Positions 1-9,970 are shown, counted from the stretch's first letter. The stretch: DNA of 64,000 bases from Acinetobacter pseudolwoffii (GCF_002803605.1 NZ_PHRG01000001.1:756819-820818), one strand, 5' to 3'. Made by a program: numbers and translations. The notes: a model not told the origin generated them from the sequence alone.

Positions 1-1680
1 GTAGTTCATCAGGTTATTGAAGTTTTCATCCAGACGGTCGGTGACGATCTCACCCATCTTCTCGGCAAAGAGACGACGGTTATCGAGCTTCACATAACCA
101 CGATCCTGAATGGTCGAGATAATTGCAGCATAGGTCGATGGACGGCCAATGCCTTTTTTCTCGAGTTCTTTGACCAGTGAGGCTTCAGTAAAACGAGCTG
201 GTGGCTTGGTGAAATGTTGAGATGGATCAAGCTTCTGAAGTTTCAGCACTTCACCGACTTTCACTGCCGGTAATAGAATATCGTCATCCGCTTTGTTGGC
301 ACCACGCACCCGGGTAAAACCATCAAAGACCAGCGTCCGGCCTTTGGCTTTTAGTTCTACGCCATTGGCATTGACTAAAATGGTTGAAGACAGGTATTCA
401 GCCGGTGTCATCTGACAGGCCACAAACTGGCGCCAGATCAAGTCATAGAGACGCTGTGCATCACGCTCCACACCGACCAGACTGTCACCTTTGAGGCCCA
501 CAGTAGATGGACGGATTGCCTCATGCGCTTCTTGCGCGCCGGCTTTATTGCCATAGCGGTTTGGTTTGGCCGGCAGGTACTTCTCACCAAATTCTGATTC
601 GATATGGCCACGGACCATGCTTACCGCATCATCACTCAGGAAGGTCGAGTCGGTACGCATATAGGTAATGAAACCGGCTTCATACAGGCGCTGTGCCAGC
701 ATCATGGTTTTCTTCACAGAAAAACCGAGACGGGTACTGGCCGCCTGTTGCAGCGTCGATGTGATATAGGGCGCGCTTGGATTGACCTTGGTTGGCTTAT
801 CTTCACGGGCAGAAACGGTATAATCCGCATCTTTAATCAGGTTTAACAGTGCATCCGTTTCGTCTTTATTACGAAGCTTTAAAGTCTTGCCATTTTGCTT
901 GACTGCTTCCAGACGGATGTCATCTTTTTTCGATTTGGTATCGGCAAACACCTGCCAGTATTCTTCAGGAATAAAGGCCCGAATTTCACGTTCGCGTTCA
1001 ACCACCAGTTTCACCGCAACCGACTGTACACGACCGGCTGACAGGCCACGGGCAATCTTTTCCCACAAGAGTGGTGAAATCATGAAGCCGACCACGCGGT
1101 CCAGGAAACGGCGTGCCTGCTGGGCATTGACTTTATTGGTGTCCAGACGTGAAGGATGCTTAAAGGCTTCCTGAATGGCATTTTTGGTAATTTCGTTGAA
1201 GACCACACGTTGATAACGTGACTCATCGCCGCCAATCACTTCTTTTAAATGCCAGGCAATCGCTTCCCCTTCTCTGTCCATATCCGTTGCCAGATAGACT
1301 TCATCGACTTGCGCTGCCAGTTTTTTCAGTTCGGCAACCACATGTTCTTTGCCAGGAAGCACTTCGTATTTGGCTTTCCAGTCATGTTCCGGATCGACAC
1401 CCATGCGGTTAATCAACGCATTCTGTGATTTTTCAGCTTTCTGTTCATCTGTCAGTTTGGTGCGTGTCGCCGGCTTTTTCTCTGTCGATTTGGCAGAGCC
1501 GCCTGTTGGCAAGTCACGGACATGACCGACTGATGATTTTACGATGTAGTTTGGACCAAGGTACTTATTGATTGTTTTCGCTTTTGCAGGCGACTCCACA
1601 ATCACTAAGGCACGCTTACTTCCAGCGTCGGGAGACTTTGCTGTGCTGCTTTTTGATGTGGACCGAGGAGCGTTCGCCAT
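1..1680 (-). CDS. topA: DNA topoisomerase I, 5' portion (gene continues off the left edge)
   Basis: Type IA topoisomerase that relaxes negative supercoils by cutting one strand through a 5'-phosphotyrosine. The ATG is at 1680 and 560 codons lie in the window with no stop; E. coli TopA has 865 residues, so roughly the last third is missing. After about 20 Ser/Thr/Lys-rich residues the Toprim start [18 protein letters not shown] is visible. The metal-binding [14 protein letters not shown] motif follows, and the active-site tyrosine sits in [10 protein letters not shown] at about residue 340 (codon 661-663). The N-terminal extension of about 20 residues relative to E. coli fits that numbering. 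The assignment is secure. Confidence 0.97.
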   Translation of the reverse strand, partial: MANAPRSTSKSSTAKSPDAGSKRALVIVESPAKAKTINKYLGPNYIVKSSVGHVRDLPTGGSAKSTEKKPATRTKLTDEQKAEKSQNALINRMGVDPEHDWKAKYEVLPGKEHVVAELKKLAAQVDEVYLATDMDREGEAIAWHLKEVIGGDESRYQRVVFNEITKNAIQEAFKHPSRLDTNKVNAQQARRFLDRVVGFMISPLLWEKIARGLSAGRVQSVAVKLVVEREREIRAFIPEEYWQVFADTKSKKDDIRLEAVKQNGKTLKLRNKDETDALLNLIKDADYTVSAREDKPTKVNPSAPYITSTLQQAASTRLGFSVKKTMMLAQRLYEAGFITYMRTDSTFLSDDAVSMVRGHIESEFGEKYLPAKPNRYGNKAGAQEAHEAIRPSTVGLKGDSLVGVERDAQRLYDLIWRQFVACQMTPAEYLSSTILVNANGVELKAKGRTLVFDGFTRVRGANKADDDILLPAVKVGEVLKLQKLDPSQHFTKPPARFTEASLVKELEKKGIGRPSTYAAIISTIQDRGYVKLDNRRLFAEKMGEIVTDRLDENFNNLMNY

Positions 1681-1710
1681 AATTAACCGTTAATCCTGTT
1701 TATTTCTAAA

Positions 1711-2160
1711 TTAAAGTTCAGCCAAAGCGTGTAATAGTGCTTTGATATCGTCGAGTTGGGCTGCTCTTAAATCAGCATGTTCATCCCAATACAATCCGAC
1801 ACAGTTGGCCTGCATATCAATAGCATAAATGCCTTTTAATGCAATGGGAAAATCTTTAAATTTCTCATCACCCTGCACAATTTCGAGTTTATTATCGACA
1901 ACACGGGCACGCATCAAGGGTAAACGCGCATCTGGCATGAGTACGCTGTAGTACGCAACCATACTGGCACGACTTTCAGTGGCCTTTGGAATTTTGGTCC
2001 AGTCGGGTGCAACCACCAAACGTGGATGCAGACCCATTTTGCGGGCTTTGTCACGCATGATGCCAAGCGCTTTTTCTCTTGGGCTGACACGTAAGCCAAA
2101 AATTGACCCCATGACAAAAATGATGATGATCACCGCTACCCAAATTCCAGTGTTTTCCAT
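1711..2160 (-). CDS. Hypothetical single-pass inner-membrane protein, 149 aa
   Basis: I do not recognise a named family. Residues 6-24 form one hydrophobic segment (VAVIIIIFVMGSIFGLRV) followed by a basic stretch, so it is probably N-terminally anchored with a cytoplasmic domain of about 120 residues. The rest is soluble, mixed alpha/beta-looking sequence. The ATG at 2160 has an AAAGG-type ribosome site 7 bases upstream. It lies 30 bp upstream of topA on the same strand and may be co-transcribed with it. Codon use looks like that of its neighbours. Confidence 0.75.
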   Translation of the reverse strand: MENTGIWVAVIIIIFVMGSIFGLRVSPREKALGIMRDKARKMGLHPRLVVAPDWTKIPKATESRASMVAYYSVLMPDARLPLMRARVVDNKLEIVQGDEKFKDFPIALKGIYAIDMQANCVGLYWDEHADLRAAQLDDIKALLHALAEL

Positions 2161-2230
2161 AGTTCAACCTTTATGTTCTATTATTAGAGTTGCATAAGCA
2201 CAATATAAAACGCAAGTTTGCACGATAAAA

Positions 2231-3229
2231 TTAATTCAAGAACATTTCATGACTATATAAAACTTCGTGACCATTCCAGTAAATATAACCCTTCTCAATC
2301 AGTTCTTTCAGCAGCAGACGGATATCCGATTGAGGAAAGAGCTGCTCTAGCAAATCACGTAATTCATAAATATCTTTGGGTTTGTCGCCCTGAAGTTCGC
2401 GCAGTTTACGTGCGACTTCCAGTTGCACTGGATCAATCCGGTTAAAGTTTTTAAACAGGTCTTGCTGGGCTGACTGAATTGGAGTTTGCAATGCTTCAAC
2501 TGGAGCATCATCAACTTTGAGCCGGGACATGACCTGATCCAGTTTTGGATTTTCAAGCGGATCTTGTTCATCCAGATTGAGCTGTAGCCACTGTTTCAGG
2601 ACTTTTTTACGGAAGCTGATCTGCTCATCATAGCGTTTGACAATTTTCAGGTTAATCAGCATGCCGACCACATGCTGGGCCTTCACGGGCATGACGTGCA
2701 GAATATTGGCAACTGAATTTTTTAAGGTTTCCAAGGTATTTGGCTTACCACTCATTTTCCCTAGAGCATCACAGTACTTTTTCACCAGTTGCAAGGCCGG
2801 TTTGTTGCGGATCGCCTCCAGACTAGGCAGGTAATTTTTAACATGCTCTGCTGGAATAGAGACTTCATCGGGCTGAATCTGAATCAGGCTACATTTAATA
2901 TCAGAGGCTTGCAGCATCTGCTGCAACATCTCGCTGCTGTCCATCGCCGAGATCAACTCGACTTCGGTTTCCGGCTCCAACAACGCCATCAGCTGACCGA
3001 CAATGACCGCATATTCATATTCTTTCTGGGGCGATTCAGGTGTATCCAGAATGATGATCTGTCCACTCGCAATCCAGCCGGCCAGCTCGGTTAAATCTTC
3101 TAATGAAAATTCAAATGTTCCGGCACAATTTAACAGATACAGGCTGGAATAATGCGTCACAATTTCACGCAGTAACTTGGCCGTCGGAAAATTATTTTCG
3201 AGGTCGAGTAGAACAACTTTTGGATGCAT
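2231..3229 (-). CDS. PIN-like-domain protein of unknown function, 332 aa
   Basis: The N-terminal 120 residues start with VVLLDLENNFPTA, a D-x-E-N acidic pattern typical of PIN-like/NYN nuclease-fold domains, and later have an ILDTPESPQKEYEYA segment. The remaining 200 residues are charged and helical, with no motif I can name. The frame stays open 21 codons upstream, but I chose the ATG at 3229 because the conserved-looking fold begins there. The PIN-like assignment rests on the motif pattern alone and is tentative; the reading frame itself is convincing. It is followed downstream, after a 70 bp gap, by the small membrane protein gene next to topA. Confidence 0.6.
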   Translation of the reverse strand: MHPKVVLLDLENNFPTAKLLREIVTHYSSLYLLNCAGTFEFSLEDLTELAGWIASGQIIILDTPESPQKEYEYAVIVGQLMALLEPETEVELISAMDSSEMLQQMLQASDIKCSLIQIQPDEVSIPAEHVKNYLPSLEAIRNKPALQLVKKYCDALGKMSGKPNTLETLKNSVANILHVMPVKAQHVVGMLINLKIVKRYDEQISFRKKVLKQWLQLNLDEQDPLENPKLDQVMSRLKVDDAPVEALQTPIQSAQQDLFKNFNRIDPVQLEVARKLRELQGDKPKDIYELRDLLEQLFPQSDIRLLLKELIEKGYIYWNGHEVLYSHEMFLN

Positions 3230-3453
3230 GGGACAAGCTTCTGAAATGTACCTGAAAGCCAGTATTAGAGTAGGAAGTGAGTGAAAGGTCAAATAATTTC
3301 ATGGTGAATATTCGGGTTGCAGCGGATTTACCAGATTCCAACCGAGTGGAAGATTACATATTTGATCTTGCTGCAAGCAGGTCAGAAATCGCTAGATTCC
3401 AGGCTGAGAGCTGATTAAATGAATCGAATCATCGGTGAAATAGCAGCTGTAAT

Positions 3454-3484
3454 AAAAAAACCCTTATCGCATATAAGGGTTTTA
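3454..3484 (-). terminator. Rho-independent terminator of slyX
   Basis: The arms AAAACCCTTAT and ATAAGGGTTTT enclose a 5-base loop. On the minus strand they are followed by a run of T, just past the slyX stop. The T runs on both sides would also let it work on the plus strand. Confidence 0.8.
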
Positions 3485-3503
3485 TTAAATGATTGCTTGC
3501 AAA

Positions 3504-3749
3504 TTAATAATGTGGCGGACGATCAGCAACCGGATCAAAATCCGCAATTCCTTCAGAACGGTCTGAGGACTCAACACGTTGATATAACAGGCTCATTTGC
3601 TTTTTCAGATCGGCAATTTCCAGAGTCTGTTTAGCCACCTGATCATTCAACTGTTCAACTAAATCGTCTAAAAATGCAATTCGCACTTGCAAATCTTCAA
3701 TGGGTGCGGAAAATGACGCCTGATCATTTAGATTTTGTTGTTTAGTCAT
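3504..3749 (-). CDS. slyX: SlyX family protein, 81 aa
   Basis: A small coiled-coil protein of the SlyX family, whose molecular role is not settled. Residues 17-60 have the family's heptad pattern (DLQVRIAFLDDLVEQLNDQV), and the C terminus ends in the characteristic PPHY. The length matches the family (70-80 residues). It is divergent from uup with only about 30 bp between the start codons, so the two promoters must overlap. A terminator follows the stop. Confidence 0.88.
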   Translation of the reverse strand: MTKQQNLNDQASFSAPIEDLQVRIAFLDDLVEQLNDQVAKQTLEIADLKKQMSLLYQRVESSDRSEGIADFDPVADRPPHY

Positions 3750-3782
3750 TTAAAGTCCTCATTGGGGATTTCAGGAAACATT

Positions 3783-5681
3783 ATGGCCTATATTACCCTT
3801 AGGGATGTCCAACTTGCGTTTGGTGGACCCGCCCTGCTCAACGGCGCGAATTTTAACTTGGAGCGCGGCGAACGAGTGTGTTTGATTGGCCGTAATGGTG
3901 AGGGTAAGTCTACCTTACTTAAGCTGATTGAAGGAAGTTTACTGCCGGATAGCGGCGAAGTTTCATTACAAAATGGCATCACGATTTCGATGCTGGCCCA
4001 AGATGTACCGATGGATTCCGGCAAAGTTGCTGACATCGTGGCCGATGGTGCCGGTGAAGCGTCGGAAGTTTTGCGTGCCTACCATGCAGCCAGTGAAGCC
4101 TGTGTACTCGGCGATATGGACGCTTGTGACCGCATGGGCAATCTGCAACACAAAATGGACCAGCTCGATGGCTGGGCGCTGGAAACCAAGGTCAATTCGA
4201 TTTTAAGCAAAATGGGGCTGGACCCAGATGCAGATCTTGCCGATTTGTCCGGTGGTCGTAAGCGTCGTGTCCTATTGGCACGTGCCTTGCTGACTCAGCC
4301 AGATGTCTTATTACTCGATGAACCGACCAACCATTTAGATGTTGAAAGTATCGAGTGGCTGGAAAAATTCCTGCTCGATCAAAACAATTTAACTCTGTTA
4401 TTCATTTCGCATGACCGTGCCTTTGTCGATAGCATCGCCACCCGTATTGTGGAACTGGATCGTGGTCAATTGCGCAGTTATGAAGGTAACTATTCACGTT
4501 ACTTAGAACTCAAAGCCATGCAAATGGAAGCTGAAGAAAAGCAGAATGCGCTGTTTGATAAAAAGCTGGCGGAAGAAGAAGTCTGGATCCGTCAGGGCAT
4601 CAAAGCACGCCGTACCCGTAACGAAGGTCGTGTTCGCGCTCTAAAAGCACTGCGTGAAGAATCCAAAGCGCGCCGTTCGCAACAAGGTAAAGTGGCGATG
4701 GCGACTCAGGATGCCAACCGTTCCGGCAAACTGGTCTTTGAGATTGAGAACCTGAGTGTGAAATTCGGTGACAATGCACCGATCATTAACAACTTCTCGG
4801 CACTGGTTTTACGCGGTGACCGTATCGGTCTGGTCGGTGATAACGGTGTCGGTAAAACCACACTGATTAAAGCCATTCTGGGCGAGCTTGAGCATGGCGG
4901 CACGGTGAAAACCGGTACACAGCTGGAAGTAGCCTATTTCGACCAACTGCGTAATGCACTGGATCTGGAAAAGTCGGTCAAAGATAACGTTTCTGAAGGC
5001 TCTGACCACGTGGATGTGAATGGTAACCGTCGTCATATCTATAGCTATTTACAAGACTTCCTGTTCTCGCCAGAACGTGCACGTACCCCAGTCAAAGCGT
5101 TGTCTGGTGGTGAACGCAACCGTATCTTGCTGGCGAAACTGTTGCTGAAACCATCGAATCTGATTGTGATGGATGAACCAACCAACGATCTGGATATGGT
5201 GACCCTAGAGTTACTGGAAGAAATGCTCGGTGGCTACAAAGGCACCTTGTTATTGATCTCGCATGACCGTGCCTTTATGGACAACGTGGTGACCTCCACT
5301 TGGGTCTTTGATGGTAAAGGCAATATCGACGAATATGTCGGTGGTTATCAGGATTATCTTGAACAGCGTCCGGATCAAACCGTGGTCGATCAAAAAAGTG
5401 CCGTGAAAAAAGCCATGGCCAAAGCTGAAGCCGCACCCGTTGCTGCCAAAAAAGTCAAACTCAGCTACAAAGATCAACGCGCGCTCGAGCAACTTCCGGC
5501 TGAAATGGAAGCGCTGGAAAAAGAGCAAGCTGAGATCAATACACAACTGGCTGATGGCTCTTTATTTGTCAGTGATTCCGATAAAGCCATGCAACTGTCT
5601 CAGCGTTTATCAGAAATTGATGAACTGTTACTGGAAAAATTAGAACGTTGGGAAGAGCTGGATAACCTTAGCAACGGCTAA
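3783..5681 (+). CDS. uup: ABC-F family ATPase Uup, 632 aa
   Basis: A soluble tandem-ABC ATPase of the ABC-F class with no membrane domain. The Uup branch is tied to ribosome-associated functions and to suppression of transposon excision. Both cassettes are complete. The first has Walker A GRNGEGKST, signature LSGGRKRR and Walker B VLLLDEPTNHLD. The second has GDNGVGKTT, LSGGERNR and LIVMDEPTNDLD. The last 80 residues are charged and coiled-coil, as in Uup's DNA-binding C-terminal domain. The frame is open 16 codons further upstream, but MAYITLRDVQLAFGG at 3783 matches the family start. A strong terminator follows. Confidence 0.93.
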   Translation: MAYITLRDVQLAFGGPALLNGANFNLERGERVCLIGRNGEGKSTLLKLIEGSLLPDSGEVSLQNGITISMLAQDVPMDSGKVADIVADGAGEASEVLRAYHAASEACVLGDMDACDRMGNLQHKMDQLDGWALETKVNSILSKMGLDPDADLADLSGGRKRRVLLARALLTQPDVLLLDEPTNHLDVESIEWLEKFLLDQNNLTLLFISHDRAFVDSIATRIVELDRGQLRSYEGNYSRYLELKAMQMEAEEKQNALFDKKLAEEEVWIRQGIKARRTRNEGRVRALKALREESKARRSQQGKVAMATQDANRSGKLVFEIENLSVKFGDNAPIINNFSALVLRGDRIGLVGDNGVGKTTLIKAILGELEHGGTVKTGTQLEVAYFDQLRNALDLEKSVKDNVSEGSDHVDVNGNRRHIYSYLQDFLFSPERARTPVKALSGGERNRILLAKLLLKPSNLIVMDEPTNDLDMVTLELLEEMLGGYKGTLLLISHDRAFMDNVVTSTWVFDGKGNIDEYVGGYQDYLEQRPDQTVVDQKSAVKKAMAKAEAAPVAAKKVKLSYKDQRALEQLPAEMEALEKEQAEINTQLADGSLFVSDSDKAMQLSQRLSEIDELLLEKLERWEELDNLSNG

Positions 5682-5702
5682 ATATTCCACGAGTATTTGC
5701 TC

Positions 5703-5734
5703 AAGCATCTGTATTCGTACAGATGCTTTTTTTT
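5703..5734 (+). terminator. Rho-independent terminator of uup
   Basis: An 11-bp perfect stem (AAGCATCTGTA/TACAGATGCTT) is closed by a TTCG tetraloop and followed by eight T. Confidence 0.93.
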
Positions 5735-5790
5735 ATTTCAAGAATCTTCTCTGTTAGACTGCACTTAATCTTTTAGCCCTATATTGTTCT

Positions 5791-6726
5791 ATGAGTACCC
5801 AGCCTGCATATCAACCCGGCGAATTTCAATGGTCATTCCTGTTACCTCGATACTGGGGCAATTGGCTGGGTATTATTTTCCTGATGATTTTGGCGATTTT
5901 ACCATGGGCCATTCAGTATCGTCTGGCCTATCTGCTGGGCCATCTGTCTTTTAAGTATCTGCCCTCACGTCGCGACACCACACTGCGCAATCTGGAAGTC
6001 TGTTTTCCTGAATGGTCTGCCGAGCAAATACAGGACAATGCGCGTCAGGTTTTTATCGATCAAATGCTGGGGGTTTTTGAAACCTTAAATGCCTGGTACA
6101 GTCCGAAATGGTTTCAGGATCGCGTCAGTATTGAAGGACTGGAACATATTCAGAATGCTCAAGCCGAAGGCCGGGGTATGCTGTTACTAGGCACGCATTC
6201 GACCTTACTGGATGCTGGTGGATATCTGTGTGCACAATATTTTGAACCGGATGTGGTGTATCGCCCACAGAATAATCCACTTTTGGACATGCTGATTTAC
6301 CGTTGTCGCGCCACGATTTATGCCCATCAAATTGATCATGATGATATGCGCGGTCTGGTACGTAATCTGAAAAAAGGCCATGCAATCTGGTACAGTCCGG
6401 ATCAGGATTATGGTTTAAAACAAGGGGTGATGGCACCTTTCTTTGGTGTACCGGCGGCAACCGTCACCGCGCACCGTCGTTTACTGAAAATGACCAAAGC
6501 TGCTGCGATTCCTTTATATTTCTATCGTCATGGCGATATCAAAAATCCACGCTACCATGTACTGATTGAACCGGCACTGGAGAATTTCCCTAGTGAGAAT
6601 GAAGTCGAGGATGCTACTCGCGTGAATCTGATAATTGAACAGCAGCTACGCATCGCACCGACCCAATATATGTGGTTCCACCGCCGTTTTAAAACTCGCC
6701 CTGAAGGTTATAAGGAAATTTACTAA
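5791..6726 (+). CDS. lpxL: Lipid A late acyltransferase (LpxL/HtrB family), 311 aa
   Basis: An inner-membrane acyltransferase that transfers a fatty acid from acyl-ACP to the Kdo-lipid A precursor. One N-terminal membrane segment (about residues 27-45, LGIIFLMILAILPWAI) is followed by the catalytic HX4D motif in GTHSTLLDAGG. The later YSPDQDYG and FFGVPAATVT blocks are typical of the family. The length fits HtrB/LpxL (about 305-325). LpxL and LpxM are homologues, and sequence reading alone favours LpxL but does not prove the acyl position. The gene stands alone between the uup terminator and a decayed region. Confidence 0.85.
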   Translation: MSTQPAYQPGEFQWSFLLPRYWGNWLGIIFLMILAILPWAIQYRLAYLLGHLSFKYLPSRRDTTLRNLEVCFPEWSAEQIQDNARQVFIDQMLGVFETLNAWYSPKWFQDRVSIEGLEHIQNAQAEGRGMLLLGTHSTLLDAGGYLCAQYFEPDVVYRPQNNPLLDMLIYRCRATIYAHQIDHDDMRGLVRNLKKGHAIWYSPDQDYGLKQGVMAPFFGVPAATVTAHRRLLKMTKAAAIPLYFYRHGDIKNPRYHVLIEPALENFPSENEVEDATRVNLIIEQQLRIAPTQYMWFHRRFKTRPEGYKEIY

Positions 6727-6762
6727 ATCTGTTTGATCCTAGACTTTAAATCGCTACAGCTC

Positions 6763-7140
6763 CTATAGTTTAAAATCCTGTTGATGATCTGTACCTTGAT
6801 AGATCTACATAGCTTTCGTTAGTCCCGCACGCATGAAGCCTAAGACCTGATAAAATCCTATTGTCTGCTGATCGGCCACTAAAATCTGCTGATGAAATCC
6901 TGAATAACATTACCACATATTTTACATGATCCGCCGACCAATGCCTTGTCGTTGCCAGTCCGGATCAATCAATAAGTGTGGGAAATACACCCCCAGAAAG
7001 CCATCTGAAATCGCATTCGCCAGTCCGACCAGCTGACCATTTATACGTGCAGTGACCAGACCATGGATTGGCACGATAGAGCTGAAGTATTTCTGATCCA
7101 TTCACTGAGTCATCACTGGCAATAACATTTTCCATTCTGC
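6763..7140 (-). pseudogene. Decayed GNAT acetyltransferase gene
   Basis: One minus-strand frame reads LVGLANAISDGFLGVYFPHL, then LIDPDWQRQGIGRRIM, which includes the acetyl-CoA-binding Q/RxxGxG/A loop of GNAT enzymes. After two stops it continues in the same frame with GFHQQILVADQQTIGFYQ and VLGFMRAGLTKAM, a typical GNAT C terminus. I count in-frame stops near 6930, 6919 and 6806, and another near 7103 in the 5' part, so it cannot make a full protein. The 5' end is not defined. It probably belonged to the small GNAT family that ends in a WIYKGxDH-like tail. Confidence 0.8.
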
Positions 7141-7220
7141 ACTGTAAAAATATAGCTTTAAGCCTAAAATTATCTTTAATAATCAATTAAATATTTAAAA
7201 AAATTCACTCTGAAAATAAT

Positions 7221-7257
7221 TTAACCCGGGTTCTACATCCTGTAAAACCCGGGTTAA
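7221..7257. other. Perfect inverted repeat with self-palindromic arms
   Basis: The 12-base arms TTAACCCGGGTT and AACCCGGGTTAA flank a 13-base spacer. The core AACCCGGGTT is itself a palindrome, so the site reads as two identical 10-bp palindromes 15 bp apart. No T tract follows, so it is not an ordinary terminator. The rest of the gap from 7141 to 7478 is AT-rich and I see no gene in it. Confidence 0.7.
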
Positions 7258-7478
7258 TGAGGTTGTGCTTTCATCTATTATAATTGGTTCTATTTTTTGT
7301 GATTTCCCTTTCAGCATCATATCCATGATGTTTTCATTCAGCTTCGTCTTCCTTATGAGAATATCCTTTCTCGACTCCCTGTGCTGATAAACCTAGAATA
7401 CCTGGATTGCTCATGATTGCCCATCCGCAAGAAGCGCAAACTGATGTAAGCAATCTCTTACACTTTTCTCTTAAAAAG

Positions 7479-8609
7479 TTAAGAGATTTTGCCGCCATCT
7501 TTATAAGCCATGGCAATTTCATCGGTCACTATTTTTTCCTCTTTCTCTGCTTTCTGAATCCCCTCTTCTATGGCCTCTTGTGCTTCCTGCTCATCTTCAT
7601 CGGTTTGCTCCAATTCTTCCTGAATATGCTCAAAGACCCGACCGGTTTGTAAAACCAGAAAGACCGGAAAATGATCAGAACCGATATGGGGCAGACGCTC
7701 CATATGGACCAGAGCAAAATCGGTACTGTGAAATACGTGATCGAGCGACCAGCGAAAAAAAGGATAATCTGCATGAAAGGTGTTTACATAATGACGTCCG
7801 ACGCGTGGATCCAGCAGTCCGCTAATGCGCTGAAACAGCCGCGTAGTACGAGACCAGGCCACATCATTCAGATCCCCCATGACGATGCAACTTTCATCTA
7901 AATCTTTGATCTGATCCCCGACAATTAACAATTCCGCATCACGTAAAGTAGAATCCTTGGCTTCAGTTGGGCTCGGTGGTTTCGGGTGCAGGCAGTACAG
8001 CTGCACCGGCTGTCCCGAGCCTAAAATCACTGTGGTATGAATGGACGGAATCTCGTCGCTTAAAATAAACTTGACCTGGGTATTGCGAAGTTCCAGTTTA
8101 CTATACAGGTGCATGCCATACAGGTTATCCAAAGGCACAGGCACACGATAAGGATAATCTGCTTCAATCACCGACAGTTCATTTTGCCAGGTTTGATCCG
8201 TTTCCAGCGTTAACACCAAGTCTGGCTGATGGGTCTGGATCTGTTCAATCAGTCGATGATATTGAGTATTGGTGGTCAGTACGTTCGAAACAATCAGGGA
8301 GATTTGCCGCTGCGGATCCAGTTGATCCTGTTTGACCTGCTTGACCTGTTTTTTCCAGATAAAGGTATAGGGCAATACCATTTTTAGCTGATAAGCCAAA
8401 GCCGCAATCAGGGCCACAAAAATCAGCTGATTCAAGACAGTCCAGGGATGCTCCACCACCAAAAACAGCACAAAGGCAATAAAGCCCAAGACCAGAATTT
8501 GTAAGCGTGGAAAATCCGCACCTCGAATCCACCATTCATCGCGTGGGATCAGTGACCAGAAACTTAACCAAATGACAATGATTGCCACAATTTGGATAAC
8601 CCATATCAT
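7479..8609 (-). CDS. Endonuclease/exonuclease/phosphatase-fold membrane protein, 376 aa
   Basis: A metal-dependent EEP-fold enzyme anchored in the inner membrane; the substrate cannot be told from sequence. Three hydrophobic segments occupy residues 1-20, 33-50 and 56-78. The catalytic domain follows with LVLTLETDQTW (metal-binding Glu), VMGDLNDVAWS (the GDxN motif) and GSDHFPVFL (catalytic SDH). The last 50 residues are a very acidic tail (QEELEQTDEDEQEAQEA). The ATG at 8609 opens directly into the first membrane segment. It is divergent from asd. Confidence 0.85.
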   Translation of the reverse strand: MIWVIQIVAIIVIWLSFWSLIPRDEWWIRGADFPRLQILVLGFIAFVLFLVVEHPWTVLNQLIFVALIAALAYQLKMVLPYTFIWKKQVKQVKQDQLDPQRQISLIVSNVLTTNTQYHRLIEQIQTHQPDLVLTLETDQTWQNELSVIEADYPYRVPVPLDNLYGMHLYSKLELRNTQVKFILSDEIPSIHTTVILGSGQPVQLYCLHPKPPSPTEAKDSTLRDAELLIVGDQIKDLDESCIVMGDLNDVAWSRTTRLFQRISGLLDPRVGRHYVNTFHADYPFFRWSLDHVFHSTDFALVHMERLPHIGSDHFPVFLVLQTGRVFEHIQEELEQTDEDEQEAQEAIEEGIQKAEKEEKIVTDEIAMAYKDGGKIS

Positions 8610-8797
8610 AAAGCGTGCTCTTAATTAAGTTATTATTTTTTCTGAAAGAAAAATGACGTTATCAATTTTGTATGTATCATAAAGCAGATATTTCGCTCAA
8701 GAATATTGATGTTTTGATTGTGTAGCACTTGCAGTTGAGTCCCTTTTTGATACACTCGAATCCCTTTAGAATTTTTAACGCACCGAGGCAAAGTGAC

Positions 8798-9916
8798 ATG
8801 AGAGTAGGTCTGGTCGGTTGGCGCGGGATGGTCGGTTCCGTCCTAATGCAACGTATGGTTGAAGAGAATGATTTTGCTCATTTTGAGCCATTTTATTTCT
8901 CTACCAGTAATGCAGGCGGTGAAGCGCCAGCATTTGGTGGTAAGACTGCCCCAGCACTTATGGATGCATCAGATATTAACAGTCTGAAGCAGATGGATGT
9001 CATTATTACCTGTCAAGGTGGCGACTATACCTCTGAGGTTTTCCCGAAACTGAAAGCTGAAGGCTGGAATGGTTACTGGATTGATGCAGCATCGACCTTA
9101 CGTATGGATGATGAAGCCATCATCGTACTTGATCCGGTCAATATGCATGTGATCAAAGACGGTTTGGTAAAAGGCACCAAAACTTTTGTTGGCGGTAACT
9201 GTACGGTTTCCTTGATGTTGATGGGTCTAGGTGGTCTGTTCCAGAACAATCTGGTAGAATGGGCAACGTCTATGACCTATCAGGCAGCGTCTGGTGCGGG
9301 TGCGCAAAACATGCGTGAACTGATCAGCGGTATGGGTTATTTATACAATAACACCAAAGAATTACTCGATGATCCACGCTCTCCAATTCTGGATATCGAT
9401 TCGAGAATTGCTGAATTACAACGCGGTGAAGGCTTCCCATCCAGCAACTTCGGTGTGCCTTTGGCCGGTTCACTGATTCCTTATATCGACAAGCAACTGG
9501 AAAGCGGCCAGTCGAAAGAAGAGTGGAAAGGCCAGGTTGAAACCAACAAGATTCTGGGCAACCAGCAGATCGTGCCGATTGATGGTCACTGTGTGCGTAT
9601 TGGTGCCATGCGTTGCCACTCTCAGGCATTGACGCTAAAACTGCGTAAAGACGTGCCTCTGGATGAAATCGAAGACATCATTGCACGTGCCAATGACTGG
9701 TCTAAAGTGGTTCCGAATACCCGTGAAGCCTCGATGACTGACCTGACTCCAGTTGCAGTGACAGGTACGTTATCGGTTCCAGTGGGTCGTCTGCGCAAGC
9801 TCAACATGGGTAAAGAATACTTGGGTGCATTCACTGTCGGTGACCAATTGCTTTGGGGCGCTGCTGAACCATTACGCCGTATGCTGCGCATCCTGATTGA
9901 TTATAAAAACGTTTAA
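8798..9916 (+). CDS. asd: Aspartate-semialdehyde dehydrogenase, 372 aa
   Basis: Reduces aspartyl-4-phosphate to aspartate semialdehyde with NADPH, a step shared by lysine/diaminopimelate, threonine and methionine synthesis. The N-terminal Rossmann motif is [15 protein letters not shown]. The active-site cysteine lies in [12 protein letters not shown] and the catalytic histidine region is [17 protein letters not shown]. The length equals the gammaproteobacterial enzyme (about 370). The frame is open 23 codons upstream, but the ATG at 8798 starts at the family's [10 protein letters not shown] and has a GAGGCAAAG ribosome site. It precedes fimV and truA, as in Pseudomonas. Confidence 0.97.
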   Translation: MRVGLVGWRGMVGSVLMQRMVEENDFAHFEPFYFSTSNAGGEAPAFGGKTAPALMDASDINSLKQMDVIITCQGGDYTSEVFPKLKAEGWNGYWIDAASTLRMDDEAIIVLDPVNMHVIKDGLVKGTKTFVGGNCTVSLMLMGLGGLFQNNLVEWATSMTYQAASGAGAQNMRELISGMGYLYNNTKELLDDPRSPILDIDSRIAELQRGEGFPSSNFGVPLAGSLIPYIDKQLESGQSKEEWKGQVETNKILGNQQIVPIDGHCVRIGAMRCHSQALTLKLRKDVPLDEIEDIIARANDWSKVVPNTREASMTDLTPVAVTGTLSVPVGRLRKLNMGKEYLGAFTVGDQLLWGAAEPLRRMLRILIDYKNV

Positions 9917-9939
9917 TATCCCGAGATGGATATAAAACA

Positions 9940-9970
9940 AAAAGCCGATCTTTATTGATCGGCTTTTTTA
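9940..9970 (+). terminator. Rho-independent terminator of asd
   Basis: The stem AAAAGCCGATC/GATCGGCTTTT has a 6-base loop and a T run 24 bases after the asd stop. It separates asd from the fimV pair. Confidence 0.9.

Noticed and set aside
3301-3414. A 37-codon plus-strand open frame between the PIN-like gene and slyX
   Set aside because: It reads through without a stop but has no ribosome site and no recognised sequence; I cannot support it as a gene.
7334-7522. A 62-codon minus-strand open frame overlapping the end of the endonuclease/phosphatase-fold gene
   Set aside because: It overlaps the real 3' end in another frame; a frameshifted tail of that gene was considered, but the stop at 7479 is followed by a hairpin and the extra sequence fits no known tail.
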